A DNA stretch of 64,000 bases. Source: Cheilinus undulatus. Its lineage: Eukaryota > Chordata > Actinopteri > Labriformes > Labridae. Both the position numbers and the translations under genes were made by a program. This document shows positions 39,096 to 51,700 of the stretch, piece after piece. Positions within the stretch are counted from its first letter, which is position 1; each line of letters begins with the position of its first letter. Under the pieces are notes generated by a model that saw nothing but the letters and a program-made list of their open reading frames with translations, searched no databases and was not told where the DNA came from. The stretch lies in contig NC_054875.1 of the NCBI RefSeq assembly GCF_018320785.1, forward strand, positions 2,795,001-2,859,000. The letters run 5' to 3'.

Positions 39096-39669
39096 AGCTG
39101 CCAGATGGAGACGAGGACCTGGCAGATTAACTGAATTTGTTTCCAGCCGGTTTGATAACCCATCCCCTCCGTGTTTGCTGCCTGTGGTGCATGCACCCAA
39201 GCCCACCTTGTCACCCCATACCCCACCCATTACGATCCATACTTTTCAGATTAGGAGCAAACTGAACAGACACTCACCAGCTCCACCTACTGTCCACCGT
39301 TCGGCTCCTTCTCCACCCCAGGACACCCTAATCTCATGGAACAATAGCTCCCTCTTGTGGCCACCAGATTCAACACTGGACTGTGAAGAACACAGAAATA
39401 AATCAATAAATCCCTAGGGGGTCTGGGGGTCTTCCCCTGGAACATTTTCAATGAAGTAGATGCCATTTCCTGTATTCCAGTGCATTTAAACACCATATTA
39501 GCACCAGATGATCCAAACTGGTTCTGTCAGATATAGTTCTGGCTCAATATAGATCAAAAAAGGGCCCAACATAAAAGTCACTGCAGTAGTGTTTTGTCAA
39601 CCAGGAGGGCACTTTAGCACGTGCTTTAGCACGGGGTGACCCGGCGACACCCCGCACACCACTGACAGA
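39096..39669. other. Intergenic stretch, nothing firmly recognised
   Basis: A proline-rich open frame (39091-39417) probably continues the LINE debris. No other family signs. Confidence 0.35.
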
Positions 39670-40108
39670 ACTCCTTTCTTTTTATGTCCCTAATCGATCC
39701 CTTAGGTCTCAACTGCTTCACTTTTTACACAAGCACCGAGAGAGCCTTCTGTTTTTATGCCCCAAAACTTTGGAATTCAATCCCCTGGACATCAGACTAT
39801 CCAGCTCCACTGATGCTTTTAGAAGAAAACTGAATACACATCTTTTTAATTTGGCTTCTAACGTGCAGTAATTATTATTATTTTCTTTCTGATGTTCTGT
39901 GTGGGTTTTTTATGGTTGTATTTTAATGACTGTTTATTTTTTCTTTTCTAGTTTTTCTTTTCTCTATTTCTTCAATTTGTCTTTTTCTATTCCTAACTGT
40001 CTCTTGCTCTCTGGTTTTTATTGATCATTGCTGTCGGTCTGTTCCCTGTAAAGCACTTTGGGCTCCATGTCTTATGTATGAAAGGTGCTATACAAATAAA
40101 TAAAGTTA
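39670..40108 (+). pseudogene. LINE ORF2 C-terminus and 3' UTR
   Basis: RAFCFYAPKLWNSIPW at about 39740 is the conserved C-terminal motif of L2/Rex-type LINEs, followed by EENxxHIFLI. The 3' end aaagcactttgggctcc and ctatacaaataaataaag closes it. The 5' part is absent here, though the fragment at 38866 could belong to the same insertion. Confidence 0.7.
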
Positions 40109-40350
40109 AAGTGAGCAGTAGAGGAGGGCAGAGGCTCTCAGCCTTATTGTTGTAACTAATCATTGGTCTAATACAGTTTAGAGGGTAGGTTGGTTTGATT
40201 ATTTATGTAGAGAACATTCTTTTTCAGATTAGTGTAAAAATAATGTTTATTTTGAAGTACTTTTTATTTCAATTACACCAGATTTCAAAGATTTATTATC
40301 TCGTGCAAAATGAACAAATTATTGGTGCATTTTTTTCTTTTCTTGAAAAC
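40104..40350. repeat. Dispersed repeat, second copy of 10833-11035
   Basis: Shares gtgagcagtagaggag, tctaatacagtttagag and the ttttcttttcttgaaa ending with the other copy. It has about 45 extra bases in the middle. Confidence 0.75.
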
Positions 40351-41637
40351 TCCTGATTTGACTTGCAAATTAGGAAAGTTTGCATGCACTCCACCCAACA
40401 AGGAGTTAATCCTAGGAGGACTCCAGCAAGTGCACCAAAAAAAACCCCACCAAGTTGAAGTGAAGTTTTCTGCCCTGAGACCATCTAAGGCCCTAATCTG
40501 CTCATATTATTTCAAAATTCCCATCATTCCCTTCTCTACACCCACTCACACCTTTACACACCCTCAGCTCTCCTGTCACAGCGCCATCACACCACACCTC
40601 ATTCCTCAGCTCTGTTTTGTCCCTGGGAGTTTCTGCTCTTTAGAAAATATCCGACAGCTGGAGGGGACATTGCAGAAGCCCCAATACTCGCCTTTAGACA
40701 CATGTCACATGTGGAGCCTCATTCATGATGACGAGTATCAACAACCAGAACACATGATCAGAATCGGAAAGACTGAGACGAAGGCACCACACACTTCAGG
40801 TTTAATCAGAGACATCACACCTGGACAGGTGAACTTCCTGGAAACTTGAACTGTCCCGTCCTATCCCAGTCCCCCTGAACTCATCCTGTTCACCCTCAGA
40901 CACATTTTCATCTCTGAAGTGGATTCTTCCCAGTCTACTTCTCATTACCAGTCTCAACCACAGTCAGAGTTTGGAGATCAACTTTGAGCTCTTTAACCTC
41001 TTCAACACATCTCAGAGACACTGTAAGAGTTTGAGCATTATTACAACAACAGCTGACTTTAACAGACATCACAATGAACTCTCTTTATCTCTTTAGAATG
41101 AAGGTAGAAACAGAGGAAGACTCACCTGTGGTTACTCGGAGACGGACTCTGCAGCTGGAGAGGGAACCGGCTGGTCTAGTTTGAATGTGAGCCAGTCAGA
41201 ACACTGCTTTCAGTTTCTATGCTTCCCTGATTCTGTCATTTTATTTATGGATCATTAATGAGAGCAAAGATCAGCAAAGAAACACTGGAACATTTATAGA
41301 CATAGACTTTACACACAAATTGTAATTCTTTTTTTTTGTGCAAACATAAATAAATCCTGCTGAGATTTATTGCATTGCTGTGCTACTGCTGCTCATAGAG
41401 CATCAAACCCTCACCTGCTGAGTGAAAACTGGGCTTTTAAGCACACGTCTGAGCCCCTGGAGTCGTCCTTCTTCGTGTCCATTCTCTCCGAATCCTCTTG
41501 ACATCTCTGCATGCGTCATGAACTGGGGCATCTTTGTGAATAATTTTGGATGCATTTTAGCGCTGCACCAAGACCAAACATACCAACCTCTCACCTCATA
41601 GCACAGCCTGTGTTCAGATTAGGACTGAATACTCAGT
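40351..41637. other. Unassigned stretch with a 179-residue open frame
   Basis: The frame 40310-40849 (ends ITPGQVNFLET) shows no family I recognise and begins inside the dispersed repeat, so I do not call it a gene. On the minus strand, ccacag|gtgagtcttcc near 41134 is a consensus donor and could end a first exon. This is only a hint. Confidence 0.3.
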
Positions 41638-42016
41638 CAGGGGCGTAGCTAGGGATTTTGGACCTCCAGAAAGAATATTACACAGGGCCCCTCCGTAACC
41701 GCTTGCCAAGAAGCAAACAAATATCTATGCATTTTTACGAATTTTTTAACAATAATTTCCCCATTTATGAGCAATATGTTAAATATGGTTAAATTAAATT
41801 TGCTTGCACAATTTTGCAGCGCTGGACTGTACCATTTGGACACTGTACAAATATTTTATTTTATTCTATCTGATACAAATTTCCGTCCGTTGACCGATTC
41901 ATTTTGTTGCTTTAGGTTCAATAATGACACTAATAAAAAATGAAACTAACACACTTTTTCATTGCAGGCTTCTTAAGGGCCCCCCTCTACTGTGGGCCTG
42001 GGTAACCAGTACAACC

Positions 42017-42062
42017 CCCCCCCCCCCCACACACACACACACACACACACCCACACACACAC
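42017..42062. repeat. Poly-C and (AC)n microsatellite
   Basis: Thirteen or so C followed by about 16 ac units. Confidence 0.95.
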
Positions 42063-45000
42063 TTTTCAGCCAATTTTTGCCACTTTTCATCATTTCTGGG
42101 CACCTATTTGTTGTCTTTTTTGCTGCTTTTGACCCAATTTTGACTGATAGCCCCATTTCACCACTTTTTCTGTACTCTTCTGCCACTTTTTACCCATTTT
42201 TGTCCAATTTTTGCCACTTTTATTAGCCACTTTTCATCCTGGGCACCTATTTGTTGTCTTTTTTGCTGCTTTTAACCCAATTTGGCCTCTGTTAACCCCC
42301 ATCACAACTTTTTCTGTACACTTCTGCCACTTTTAACCTGTTTTTGCCACTTTTTAACCGCTTTTCACCACTATTTCTGCACTCTTCTGCCACTTTTAAC
42401 CTATTTTTGCCACTCTTTTACTGCTTTTCACCACTTTTTCTGCACTCCTCTGCCACTTTTAACCCATTTTTGACACTTTTTAACCGCTTTTCACCGCTTT
42501 TTCTGCATTCTTCTGCCACTTTTTTTAGCCCATTTTGCCACTTTTTAACCACTTTTCACCACTTTTTCTGCACTCTTCTGCCATTTTTATCCCATTTTTG
42601 ACACTTTTTAACCGCTTTTCACCACTTTATCTGCACCCTTCTGCCACTTTTTTTAGCCCATTATTGCCACTTTTTAACCGCTTTTCACCACTATTTCTGC
42701 ACTGTTCTGCCACTTTTAACCAATTATTGACACTTTTCAACCGCTTTTCACCACTTTTCAGCCAGTTTTGCCACTTTTCATAAATTCTGGGCAGCTATTT
42801 TTTCTTTTTTGCTGCTTTTGACCCAATTTTGACTGATAGCCCTGTTTTACCACTTTTTCTTTACTCTTCTGCCACTTTTTACCCATTTTGCCACTTTGTA
42901 ACCCCATTTCACTGCTTTTTTCTCCAATTTTTGCCACTTTTATTTGCCACTTTTCATCCTGGGCACCTATTTGTTGTCTTTTTTGCTGCTTTTGACCCAA
43001 TTTGGACTCTGTTAACCCCCTATCACCACTTTTTCTGTACTCTTTTGCCAGTTTTAACCCATTTTTGCCACTTTTTAACCCCCTTTCACAACTTTTATGT
43101 CCAATTTTTGCCACTTCTATTAGCCCACTTTTGCCACTTTTTAATCACTTTTCACTACTTTTCTGCACTCTTCTGCCACTTTTAACCTGTTTTTGCCACT
43201 TTTTAACCGCTTTTCACCACTATTTCTGCACTCTTCTGCCACTTTTAACCTATTTTTGCCACTCTTTTACTGCTTTTCACCACTTTTTCTGCACTCCTCT
43301 GCCACTTTTAACCCATTTTTGACACTTTTTAACCGCTTTTCACCGCTTTTTCTGCATTCTTCTGCCACTTTTTTTAGCCCATTTTGCCACTTTTTAACCA
43401 CTTTTCACCACTTTTTCTGCACTCTTCTGCCACTTCTATTAGCCCATTTTCGCCACTTTTTAACTGCTTTTCACCACTTTTTCTGCACTCCTCTGCCATT
43501 TTTATCCCATTTTTGACACTTTTTAACCGCTTTTCACCACTTTATCTGCACCCTTCTGCCACTTTTTTTAGCCCATTATTGCCACTTTTTAACCGCTTTT
43601 CACCACTATTTCTGCACTGTTCTGCCACTTTTAACCAATTATTGACACTTTTCAACCGCTTTTCACCACTTTTCAGCCAGTTTTGCCACTTTTCATAAAT
43701 TCTGGGCAGCTATTTTTTCTTTTTTGCTGCTTTTGACCCAATTTTGACTGATAGCCCTGTTTTACCACTTTTTCTTTACTCTTCTGCCACTTTTTACCCA
43801 TTTTGCCACTTTGTAACCCCATTTCACTGCTTTTTTCTCCAATTTTTGCCACTTTTATTTGCCACTTTTCATCCTGGGCACCTATTTGTTGTCTTTTTTG
43901 CTGCTTTTGACCCAATTTGGACTCTGTTAACCCCCTATCACCACTTTTTCTGTACTCTTTTGCCAGTTTTAACCCATTTTTGCCACTTTTTAACCCCCTT
44001 TCACAACTTTTATGTCCAATTTTTGCCACTTCTATTAGCCCACTTTTGCCACTTTTTAATCACTTTTCACTACTTTTCTGCACTCTTCTGCCACTTTTAA
44101 CCTGTTTTTGCCACTTTTTAACCGCTTTTCACCACTATATCTGCACTCTTCTGCCACTTTTAACCTATTTTGCCACTTTGTAACCCCATTTCACTGCTTT
44201 TTTCTCCAATTTTTGCCACTTTTATTTGCCACTTTTCATCCTGGGCACCTATTTGTTGTCTTTTTTGCTGCTTTTGACCCAATTTGGACTCTGTTAACCC
44301 CCTATCACCACTTTTTCTGTACTCTTTTGCCAGTTTTAACCCATTTTTGCCACTTTTTAACCCCCTTTCACAACTTTTATGTCCAATTTTTGCCACTTCT
44401 ATTAGCCCACTTTTGCCACTTTTTAATCACTTTTCACTACTTTTCTGCACTCTTCTGCCACTTTTAACCCATTTTTGACACTTTTCAACTGCTTTTCACC
44501 ACTTTTTCTGTACTCTTCTGCCACTTTTTACCCATTTTGCCACTTTATAACCCCATTTCACCACTTTTATGTCCAATTTTTGCCACTTTTATTAGCCACT
44601 TTTCATCCTGGGCACCTATTTGTTATCTTTTTTGCTGCTTTTGACCCAATTCGGACTCTGTTAACCCCCTTTCACCACTTTTTCTGCAGTCTTCTGCCAC
44701 TTTTAACCCATTTTTGCCACTATTTAAGCACTTTTCACCACTTTTTCTGCACTCCCCAGCCACTTTTAACCTATTTAAGACACTTTTTAACTGCTTTTCA
44801 CCACTATTTCGGCCACTTTCGCCACTCTTATTAGCCACTTTTCATCAATTCTGGGCACCTATTTGTTTTCTTTTTTGCTGCTTCTTACCCAATTTTGAGT
44901 TTTTTTTAACCACATTTCAACACTTTTTCTGCACTCTTCTGCCACTTTTTACCCATTTTTGATACTTTTAACTGCTTTTCACCACTTTTTGGCCATTTTT

Positions 45001-45110
45001 GCCAATTTAATTAGCCACTTTCCATCAATTATGGGCACCTATTTGTTGTCTTTTTTGCTGCTTTTTACCCAACTGTGACTCTGTTAACCCCCTTTCACCA
45101 CTTTGGATGC
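42063..45110. repeat. TTTTGCCAC minisatellite with nested segmental duplications
   Basis: A mosaic of ttttgccacttttaaccc and cttttcaccactttttctgc words, with a larger unit of about 63 bp. Segments of about 900 bp are repeated: 42758-43190 and 43673-44105 look identical at 915-bp offset, and part recurs again 367 bp further (about 44165-44470). The ctgggcacctatttgttgtc block appears at least six times. The many Phe/Leu/His-rich frames are composition artefacts. Confidence 0.95.
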
Positions 45111-45197
45111 AACATAATGGTAAATATGGCCCTGTTAATGGCTGCCATTAAACTCAAAATGAACTATCTTTCATAAAATGGTAAAATGTCTGTTTCA

Positions 45198-45380
45198 GGC
45201 GCGCTGGTAGTCGAGTGGTTAAGGCGCACGCCATGTACACAGGCGACCTGGGTTCAAGTCCGGCCCGTGGCACTATTTCCTGCATGTCTCTCCCCGCTCT
45301 CCTCCCTGTTTCCGACTCTATCCACTGTCCTATCTAATAAAGGCAAAAAAGGCCAAAAATAAATCTTAAAAAAAAAAAAA
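45198..45380 (+). mobile_element. tRNA-derived SINE
   Basis: tagtcgagtggttaaggc (box A) and gggttcaagtcc (box B), the same body as the copy at 23644, and an A-tail. A 15-bp target duplication, aaaatgtctgtttca, lies at 45183-45197 and 45377-45391. The long intact duplication indicates a relatively young insertion into the minisatellite element. Confidence 0.93.
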
Positions 45381-45889
45381 TGTCTGTTTCAACATCTAAT
45401 ATGTTGTTTATGTTCTATTGTGAATAAAATATGGGTTTATAAGATTTATAAATCACTGTACTCTGTTTTTGTTTACTTTTTACACTGCGACCCAACTTGG
45501 AACGTGGAATAGTTACACATTGCCATTTAAGTTAGCACATCTATGGCTGTTTGTATAACAGAGGATGTTATTATGGGGGGTGTAAGGGGTCCTCTTTGGT
45601 ATCCTGCCATCGGGTCTAGAAATCCTAGAGACGCCCCTGTGTCATTTAAACTCTCTCCTCCTTTATAGAAAGATCATAAAAGTCTCATGCAGCCTCTCTG
45701 ACCTGATTTTTCTGACCTCTGTCCTGCAGGATCTTTAAAACACTAAAATAATGGAGCTTTTCTGCCTCATCGGCACATTCCTGTTTGACTCCTGTTTGTG
45801 ATGGTGGAGGACAGAGAGCTGCTCTAATCTTCGGCCCACTTCCTCTCTCAATCCCCCACACACACTCACACACACACACCCACTGGCTC

Positions 45890-46018
45890 TCTCTCCTGCA
45901 CCAGCTGACCGGTGAATCACATGACGGCTCGTCGACGCTCTCTCTACCCGCAGACAGAGCTCTGCTGCCGGGGGGACTTTCTGCTGCTGCTCCGCCTGTG
46001 GAGAACACGGACCAGAAG
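45890..46018 (+). other. renbp: Probable non-coding first exon of RENBP
   Basis: GC-richer sequence ending gaccagaag|gtaaacg, with the donor at 46019. It lies upstream of the first coding exon, whose acceptor (ttttaaag, 48750) falls 6 bases before the ATG, so a separate 5' UTR exon must exist. The 5' limit is a guess. A (CA)n tract at 45850-45880 sits just upstream, and the big hAT-type element ends only 250 bp before. Confidence 0.45.
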
Positions 46019-46437
46019 GTAAACGTTTTTAATCTGAGGCATTTTTCTGCTCTGTTTATGCACAGAAGAGAAAAACTGGACTAGAGTGAGAGAGATTTAA
46101 ATCTGCTGCTAATAAGGGGAGAATGTGCACCGATGGCAGGGTTGTTTATCTCAACAGTAACAGACATCCGCTATGAATGAGCAGGTTAGAGTGATAGATC
46201 CGGATAAAACCAGCCTGATGCTTGCCTGAAGATGTCTGATGAAAGCTAGCTAACACTGACAGCTGATTCTGATCCAGTTTATCCGGTCAGACTTCAACAT
46301 TAAAGTTCTAACACTTCAAATAAACAAGGAATGAACTTTTTATTAAGGGACTCCATTTATACCCATCATTACTACCTGAAAGAAGTGATAAATAATGCAT
46401 TTAAAGTGACTGTAAGTAGTTATGACTTTAGATTAAC

Positions 46438-47440
46438 CAGGCCTGCCCATAGAATTGTCAGGGCCCCTGATAAACACAGAGACCCCCCCCCCCCATCATT
46501 AGCATTGGTGCTAGCATCCTGGCTAACAATTACTTCAATTTGGAGCTGAAAAGTGTGTCAAGCCATCACTGCATCTGCTGTTGTTAGTAATTTAAAGTCA
46601 TTTATTTCTGCCACTTTTTAAATGCTTTTCACCACTTTTCTTCCACTGTCCCCTCTTTTCATCAATTTTGTGCACCTATTTGTTTTTGGGTTTTTTTTTT
46701 TGACCACTTTTTCTGCACTCTTTGCAAACTTTTGACCCATTTTTGACATGTTTTAAAGGGTACATATTTTTCCCTTCTAGGACAGGTTTATGTTCATCTC
46801 AGAGGTCCCCTAAAACATTCCTGTGTAGTCTGTTGCAGAAAAAAACACTCCGGTATTGGATGTTTTGCATGTCTAAAACCCCTCTGTTTTATTCCTGCTG
46901 TTACTGTGTCTGTGACTTTAAATGTTACTGAGCTGTGTAACTCCGCCCCTGACCACGCCCCTCTCAGGAAGTGGATGTGGCTCTCCTGATGTTACAGGCA
47001 CTTTTATCCAAAATTAAGGACCTAACTGGGATTTGAACCGTCAATCTTCCAGATCAAAGTCAGCAGGGGAACCACTGAGCTATCCAGAATCTCAGCTGGT
47101 GTCTGAGAGGAGGATCAGGAGAGGAGGGCGGAACTTTCCTCCAAGTGGGGAGGGCCAGTCAGACCAGGGGGCGGGGCTAACTCCCAATGTGACATCATGA
47201 GGGTAAAATCTGAGAACCACTTGTTTCAACACAGATTTTCTGAAAGGTGGAGAAAGAGGGTGGGGAAGGGAGTGGATTTTTCTGGTACTTGAGAGGATTG
47301 TGGACAGGCTTTTGCAATTTTGCTGCTTTTATTAGCCACTTTTAATCAATTTTTTGCCCAGTTTTGCCCTTTTCAATCCTATTTCACTTATTTTGCCATG
47401 TTTAAGCCCCCCCCCACCCACCCCCAAAAGGGCGGCCTTG
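46438..47440. mobile_element. hAT-type element with TTTTGCCAC core and nested SINE
   Basis: Ends caggcctgcccatag and aaaagggcggccttg, imperfect inverted copies. Flanks are agattaac (46430-46437) and atattaag (47441-47448), matching 6 of 8. Just inside the left end is cagggcccctgataaac, the single-copy form of the 23-bp unit amplified at 50.1 kb, then gctagcatcctgg. TTTTGCCAC words lie at 46608-46750 and 47320-47400. It sits in RENBP intron 1. Confidence 0.65.
46755..47091 (-). mobile_element. tRNA-derived SINE-like insertion, minus strand
   Basis: Reading the minus strand from 47091, tagctcagtgg (box A, 47072-47082) and ggttcaaatcc (box B, 47029-47039) form a tRNA-like head, followed by a body containing gagttacacagctcag and ggggttttagacatgc. 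It has no pure A-tail. The tRNA fold is too poor for a functional tRNA gene. Confidence 0.6.
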
Positions 47441-47929
47441 ATATTAAGCAGGTATTTTATTGTCATAGTTCAGCTGATAATTAAACAGCCTTAAAATATC
47501 ACACGAGTAATCAGTGGAGATGCTGAAGTCTGTTAGGGCCAGAGATGCCCTGCTGCTACTCTCATTACCATTTTTGAAAAATTGTTCAGATTGTAATAGA
47601 AGAAAATGGCTTTGTTTAATGATTTTAACAAATAACATCTGCATTTTTAAAATACAAAGTGTTTTTTTTTTTTAAAGGATTTTAGAAAATAATAGAAAAA
47701 CTAAACTAAGCTTCAGTTCAGGTTTCCTCTCCAACAGCTGACTGTTGTTTTCAGAAGGTAGACATGCCGACATGCCACAGACATCAACTTACCTGGATGA
47801 CAAATGTCCATTCAGCTCTGCTGGTTTGGGTCGGTTTCTCCAGTTTATCTTCAGAATGTAGAAGATGCTTGGTAAGAAATGTCCTAAAGGAGTGTTTATA
47901 AGTCCCACTCCTGACAGCAGTAGCTCTCA

Positions 47930-48560
47930 TGGACATCGGCTCATTGTTTACGCTCCATATGTCCTCCATGTGGAGTCTTTTTCCAAACACCTAGTAGGCG
48001 TTCATGACTTTTACACTGAGGAGAGGCTAAGCCACTCTGCCATAAAGCCCAGATCAGAGGAGGGCTGCAGTGATGGTTGTCCTTCTGGGACTTTGTCCCA
48101 TCTCTACAGGTTCTGTGGAGCTCAGTCAGAGTTACCATCAGGTTCTTGGCCACCTTGATTTTTCAGCTTGGCCGGGTGGCCAGCTCTAGAAGAGTCCTGA
48201 TTGGTCCAAACTTCTCCCATGTGAGAATTCTGGAGGCCACTGTTCTCTCTGGAACCTTCAGAGCAGCAGAAATGTTTCTGTAGTCTTCCCCAGATCTGTG
48301 CCTGTCAACAATCCTGTCTCTGATCTCTGCAGCTCCGCTGACCTCTGACCTCATGGCTTGGTTTTTGCAGTAATATGCACTGTCTATAGAGACGTGTGTT
48401 CCTTTAGAATCATGTCCAGTCAGGTTAATTTAGCACAGGTGGACTCCAGTCAAGGTGTAGAAACATCCCAGCAAAGACCAGGGAAATAGAGGAGCCTGGG
48501 CTACATTTACAGAGATGTTGGAAAGGGTCTGAATACTCACTGTGATATTTCATATTCAAG
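47930..48560 (-). pseudogene. Decayed Tc1-like transposon fragment
   Basis: On the minus strand 48354-48163 reads EIRDRIVDRHRSGEDYRNIS and LKVPERTVAS, the paired-type HTH of a Tc1 transposase. 48153-47941 continues with MVTLTELHRTCRDG. A terminal remnant, gggtctgaatactcac, lies at about 48525-48545. The catalytic half is missing. It is a different family from the Tc1 element at 31177. Lies in RENBP intron 1. Confidence 0.8.
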
Positions 48561-48755
48561 AATTTAACACATTACCTTGTTTATTTACAGCAGTTTTAAA
48601 AAAACGAAATGGTTCATTTTAATGATCGTAACAGGATGTGCTTTGCTGTTAAAGCTCACAGGTTTGATTCAGAGTTTCATTTTAGTGTTTTTTAAATTGT
48701 TTAGCCTTTTTTCTTTTTTTGACAAACTGAATTTCCTGTTGTTTTTAAAGGGAAA

Positions 48756-51700
48756 ATGTCTGCAGTGACGCTGAGGGAATGGCGAGACCGGATCAGCAAA
48801 GAGCTGGACAGTGTGGTCGACTTCTGGCTGAAATACTCTCACGACACGGTTCATGGGTAATGTAGTCCATGCCTGATGCTAAAACAATTCAGGTGTATTA
48901 GAGAACAGTCTGTTGATTTGACCGCATACAATCAAGGCTGCTCATAAGGAGGGATAACGAGGAGAGCTTTCTGGGCCCAGACAAACTGAGGGACCCACAG
49001 AGGTCAGGTTAGGTTAAGCTGTGGGGGCCATATTTCATTTTAACCTGAATAATAAACACTCATATCAAAGCAACAAGAAAGAGTTTTATTTATCAAAGCT
49101 GTAGTAAAATATTGTCTTTGTCAAAATTTAAACCCGTTCTTTAAAAACAGTCCAACTTTTAATGGTAATGTGAACAATGTAGATGGACTTATATAAACAA
49201 TTAGGACCTTATAGCTAAGCTATGATGTGCAAAAACCCCTGGATGCTCAAAAGATGAAATCAAAGAAATGGAGACTTCAATGGAAAATGATAAGGATAGA
49301 TAATTGTGAGAAGAGACAAAAACAGGCTTAAAAAGTGGCAAAAATTGGGTTGAAGTAGCAAGAAAGAAAAGTGTCAAAAAGCTGCCAAAAAGCAGCAAAA
49401 AGAGGTAGCACAAATATTTACAGGAAGAAACAGACAGAACATTTTAAAAGTGGCAAAAGACATTGCAAAATGGACAAATGGATAAAAGGTGGCTCAATGG
49501 GAAAAACGGAAAAAAATGGGCTAAAAGTAGCCAAAGGAATTTGCAAAAATGGACGACAAGTGGCAAGAACACTAGCAAAATACTCAAAAAGTAGCAAAAA
49601 TGGGCTCAAAGTTGCTAAAGAAGGGCAAAAGACGACAACGTGGTTTAAAAATAGCTAAAAAAAGAGGTAGCAAAATGGACAACAAGTGGCTAAAAGCTGG
49701 CAAAATTGGCTAAAGGGCAAAAAATAGGTTGAAACTGGCAAAGGAAAATGGCAAAATGGGCAAAAGTGGCAAAATTGGGGGTCAGAGTAGCAAAAGAGCA
49801 AAAAAAACTACACAGGAGTGTTTGATATGGAAGAAAGAAGAAGTGTAATTGGTGTTAAGAGGCAAAAGTGGGTTAAAAGTGACCAAAACATGGCAAAATT
49901 GGGTTAAAAGTTGCATAAATGGGTAAAAAGTGGTTAAAAAATTGGGCAAATAATGGCAAAAAACAGGGAAAAATTATGTACAAAGTGGTGAAATAGGGTT
50001 GGAAAGTAGCACAAATAGATTATTTCAACATCAGTTTACTGTTGCCCAGGATGCTAGCACCAATGCTACTGATCCTGCACACATACATTGATATCAGTAA
50101 ATCAGAAATGAGGAGGGCCCAATCTCTGGGTTTATCAGGGTCCATTCTCTGGGTTTATCAGGGGCCATAATCTGGGTTTATCAGGGGCCATAATCTGGGT
50201 TTATCAGGGGCCATAATCTGGGTTTATCAGGGTCCATTCTCTGGGTTTATCAGGGCCCATTCTCTGGGTTTATCAGGGTCCATAATCTGGGTTTATCAGG
50301 GGCCATAATCTGGGTTTATCAGGGGCCATAATCTGGGTTTATCAGGGGCCATAATCTGGGTTTATCAGGGTCCATTCTCTGGGTTTATCAGGGTCCATTC
50401 TCTGGGTTTATCAGGGCCCATTCTCTGCGTTTATCAGGGGCCATTCTCTGGGTTTATCAGGGTCCATTCTCTGGGTTTATCAGGGTCCAGTCTCTGGGTT
50501 TATCAGGGTCAATTCTCTGGGTTTATCAGGGTCAATTCTCTGGGTTTATCAGGGGCCATAATCTGGGTTTATCAGGGTCCATTCTCTGGGTTTATCAGGG
50601 GCCATTCTCTGGGTTTATCAGGGGCCATAATCTGGGTTTATCAGGGCCCATTCTCTGGGTTTATCAGGGGCCATAATCTGGGTTTACCAGGGTCCTTTCT
50701 CTGGGTTTACCAGGGCCCATTCTCTGGGTTTATCAGGGCCCATTCTCTGGGTTTATCAGGGGCCATTCTCTGGGTTTATCAGGTTTTATCCTGACTACCC
50801 AGGAGAGACTGAATGTCTGATATCCCCATATTAGACAGGAACACGCGGCAGAATCATGGATTATCTGCCTGAGCATACTGTCAGAGGAAACAGCTGCTCT
50901 GTGTGAATATAATGAAGGCTTTACTGAATCTTTACTTCATGTTTCAGAGGTTTCTTCACGTGTCTTGGGAGGGACGGGACGGTTTACGATGAGCTGAAGT
51001 ACGTCTGGCTGCAGGGAAGACAGGTATGAATATAAACAGCAGAACTGATTATTTCTAAGAATCAAAATCCCATTTTTCTGATCAACAATTATTCAAACAA
51101 ACTCAAAATCAAAAGGCCAAAATAGTTTCTATTTTACCAGGCTCCTTCTCTGCTCAATTCTTTATAAACAGCATGATTTAATTCTCAGTTATCTCTAATT
51201 ACAACCCCACCTGTGTCAAACATAGCCATGTGTCACTCTCTAACAAAATAACTGCTAATAAATAAATGATTCAGTTGTTAATGATGCATTTATGTCAGCA
51301 GCTCTTGTATGAATGTTTGTCTTATTTCTGCCTCAGGTCTGGATGTACTGTCGTCTGTACAGGACTGTAGATCGTTTCCACAGACCTGAAATCCTGGAGG
51401 CAGCTAAAGCTGGTGAGTGTGAATGTAAAGAAGTTGTTGGTCTTTGATAAAGTGGACACCAGCTGCATGAGAGGAGACAGAGAGAGCAGTGTTCATTAAC
51501 AGTCAGTGATAGAGAGGAAGAGGAGTGTCCTCTGTTTAACAGTCTTCTTCAGTCGAGGATTTTAAAGACAGATTTGCAGTCAAAGTCTTCATGGATGAAC
51601 TGTAGTCAAACTACAGATACATCCAATTTTACATTTTTACATGGATGGATGGATGGATGAATGGATGGATGGATGGATGGATGGATGGATGGATGGATGG

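Larger units (their letters stand above)
41638..45639. mobile_element. 4-kb expanded hAT-type element filled with TTTTGCCAC minisatellite
   Basis: The left end caggggcgtagctaggg and the right end ctagagacgcccctg are inverted copies. The first 370 bases match the 314-bp element at 59806 (gaccgattcattttg, tttcattgcaggct, ctactgtgggcc). After a C-run and (AC)n comes about 3 kb of minisatellite and then a SINE at 45198. No clean 8-bp target duplication is seen (tactcagt against tgtcattt), so the copy may be chimeric. Confidence 0.7.
48933..50785. mobile_element. Element with CAAGGCTGCTC end, GTGGCAAAA core and amplified 23-bp repeat
   Basis: The left end, caaggctgctcataagg, resembles the inverted right end of the 46438 element. 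ggagagctttctgggcccag follows, and a related block is also found at 54180. The core (about 49325-50010) is gtggcaaaa minisatellite, then gatgctagcaccaatgct, then the 23-bp array. The expected outer terminus is missing, so the array seems to replace it. Located in RENBP intron 2. Confidence 0.65.

Noticed and set aside
40310-40849. 179-residue open frame as a gene
   Set aside because: Starts inside a dispersed repeat, has no recognisable motif and no supporting splice or promoter signals.
42282-44962. Many Phe/Leu/His-rich frames of 60-119 residues
   Set aside because: All lie in the TTTTGCCAC minisatellite and repeat one another with the array period.
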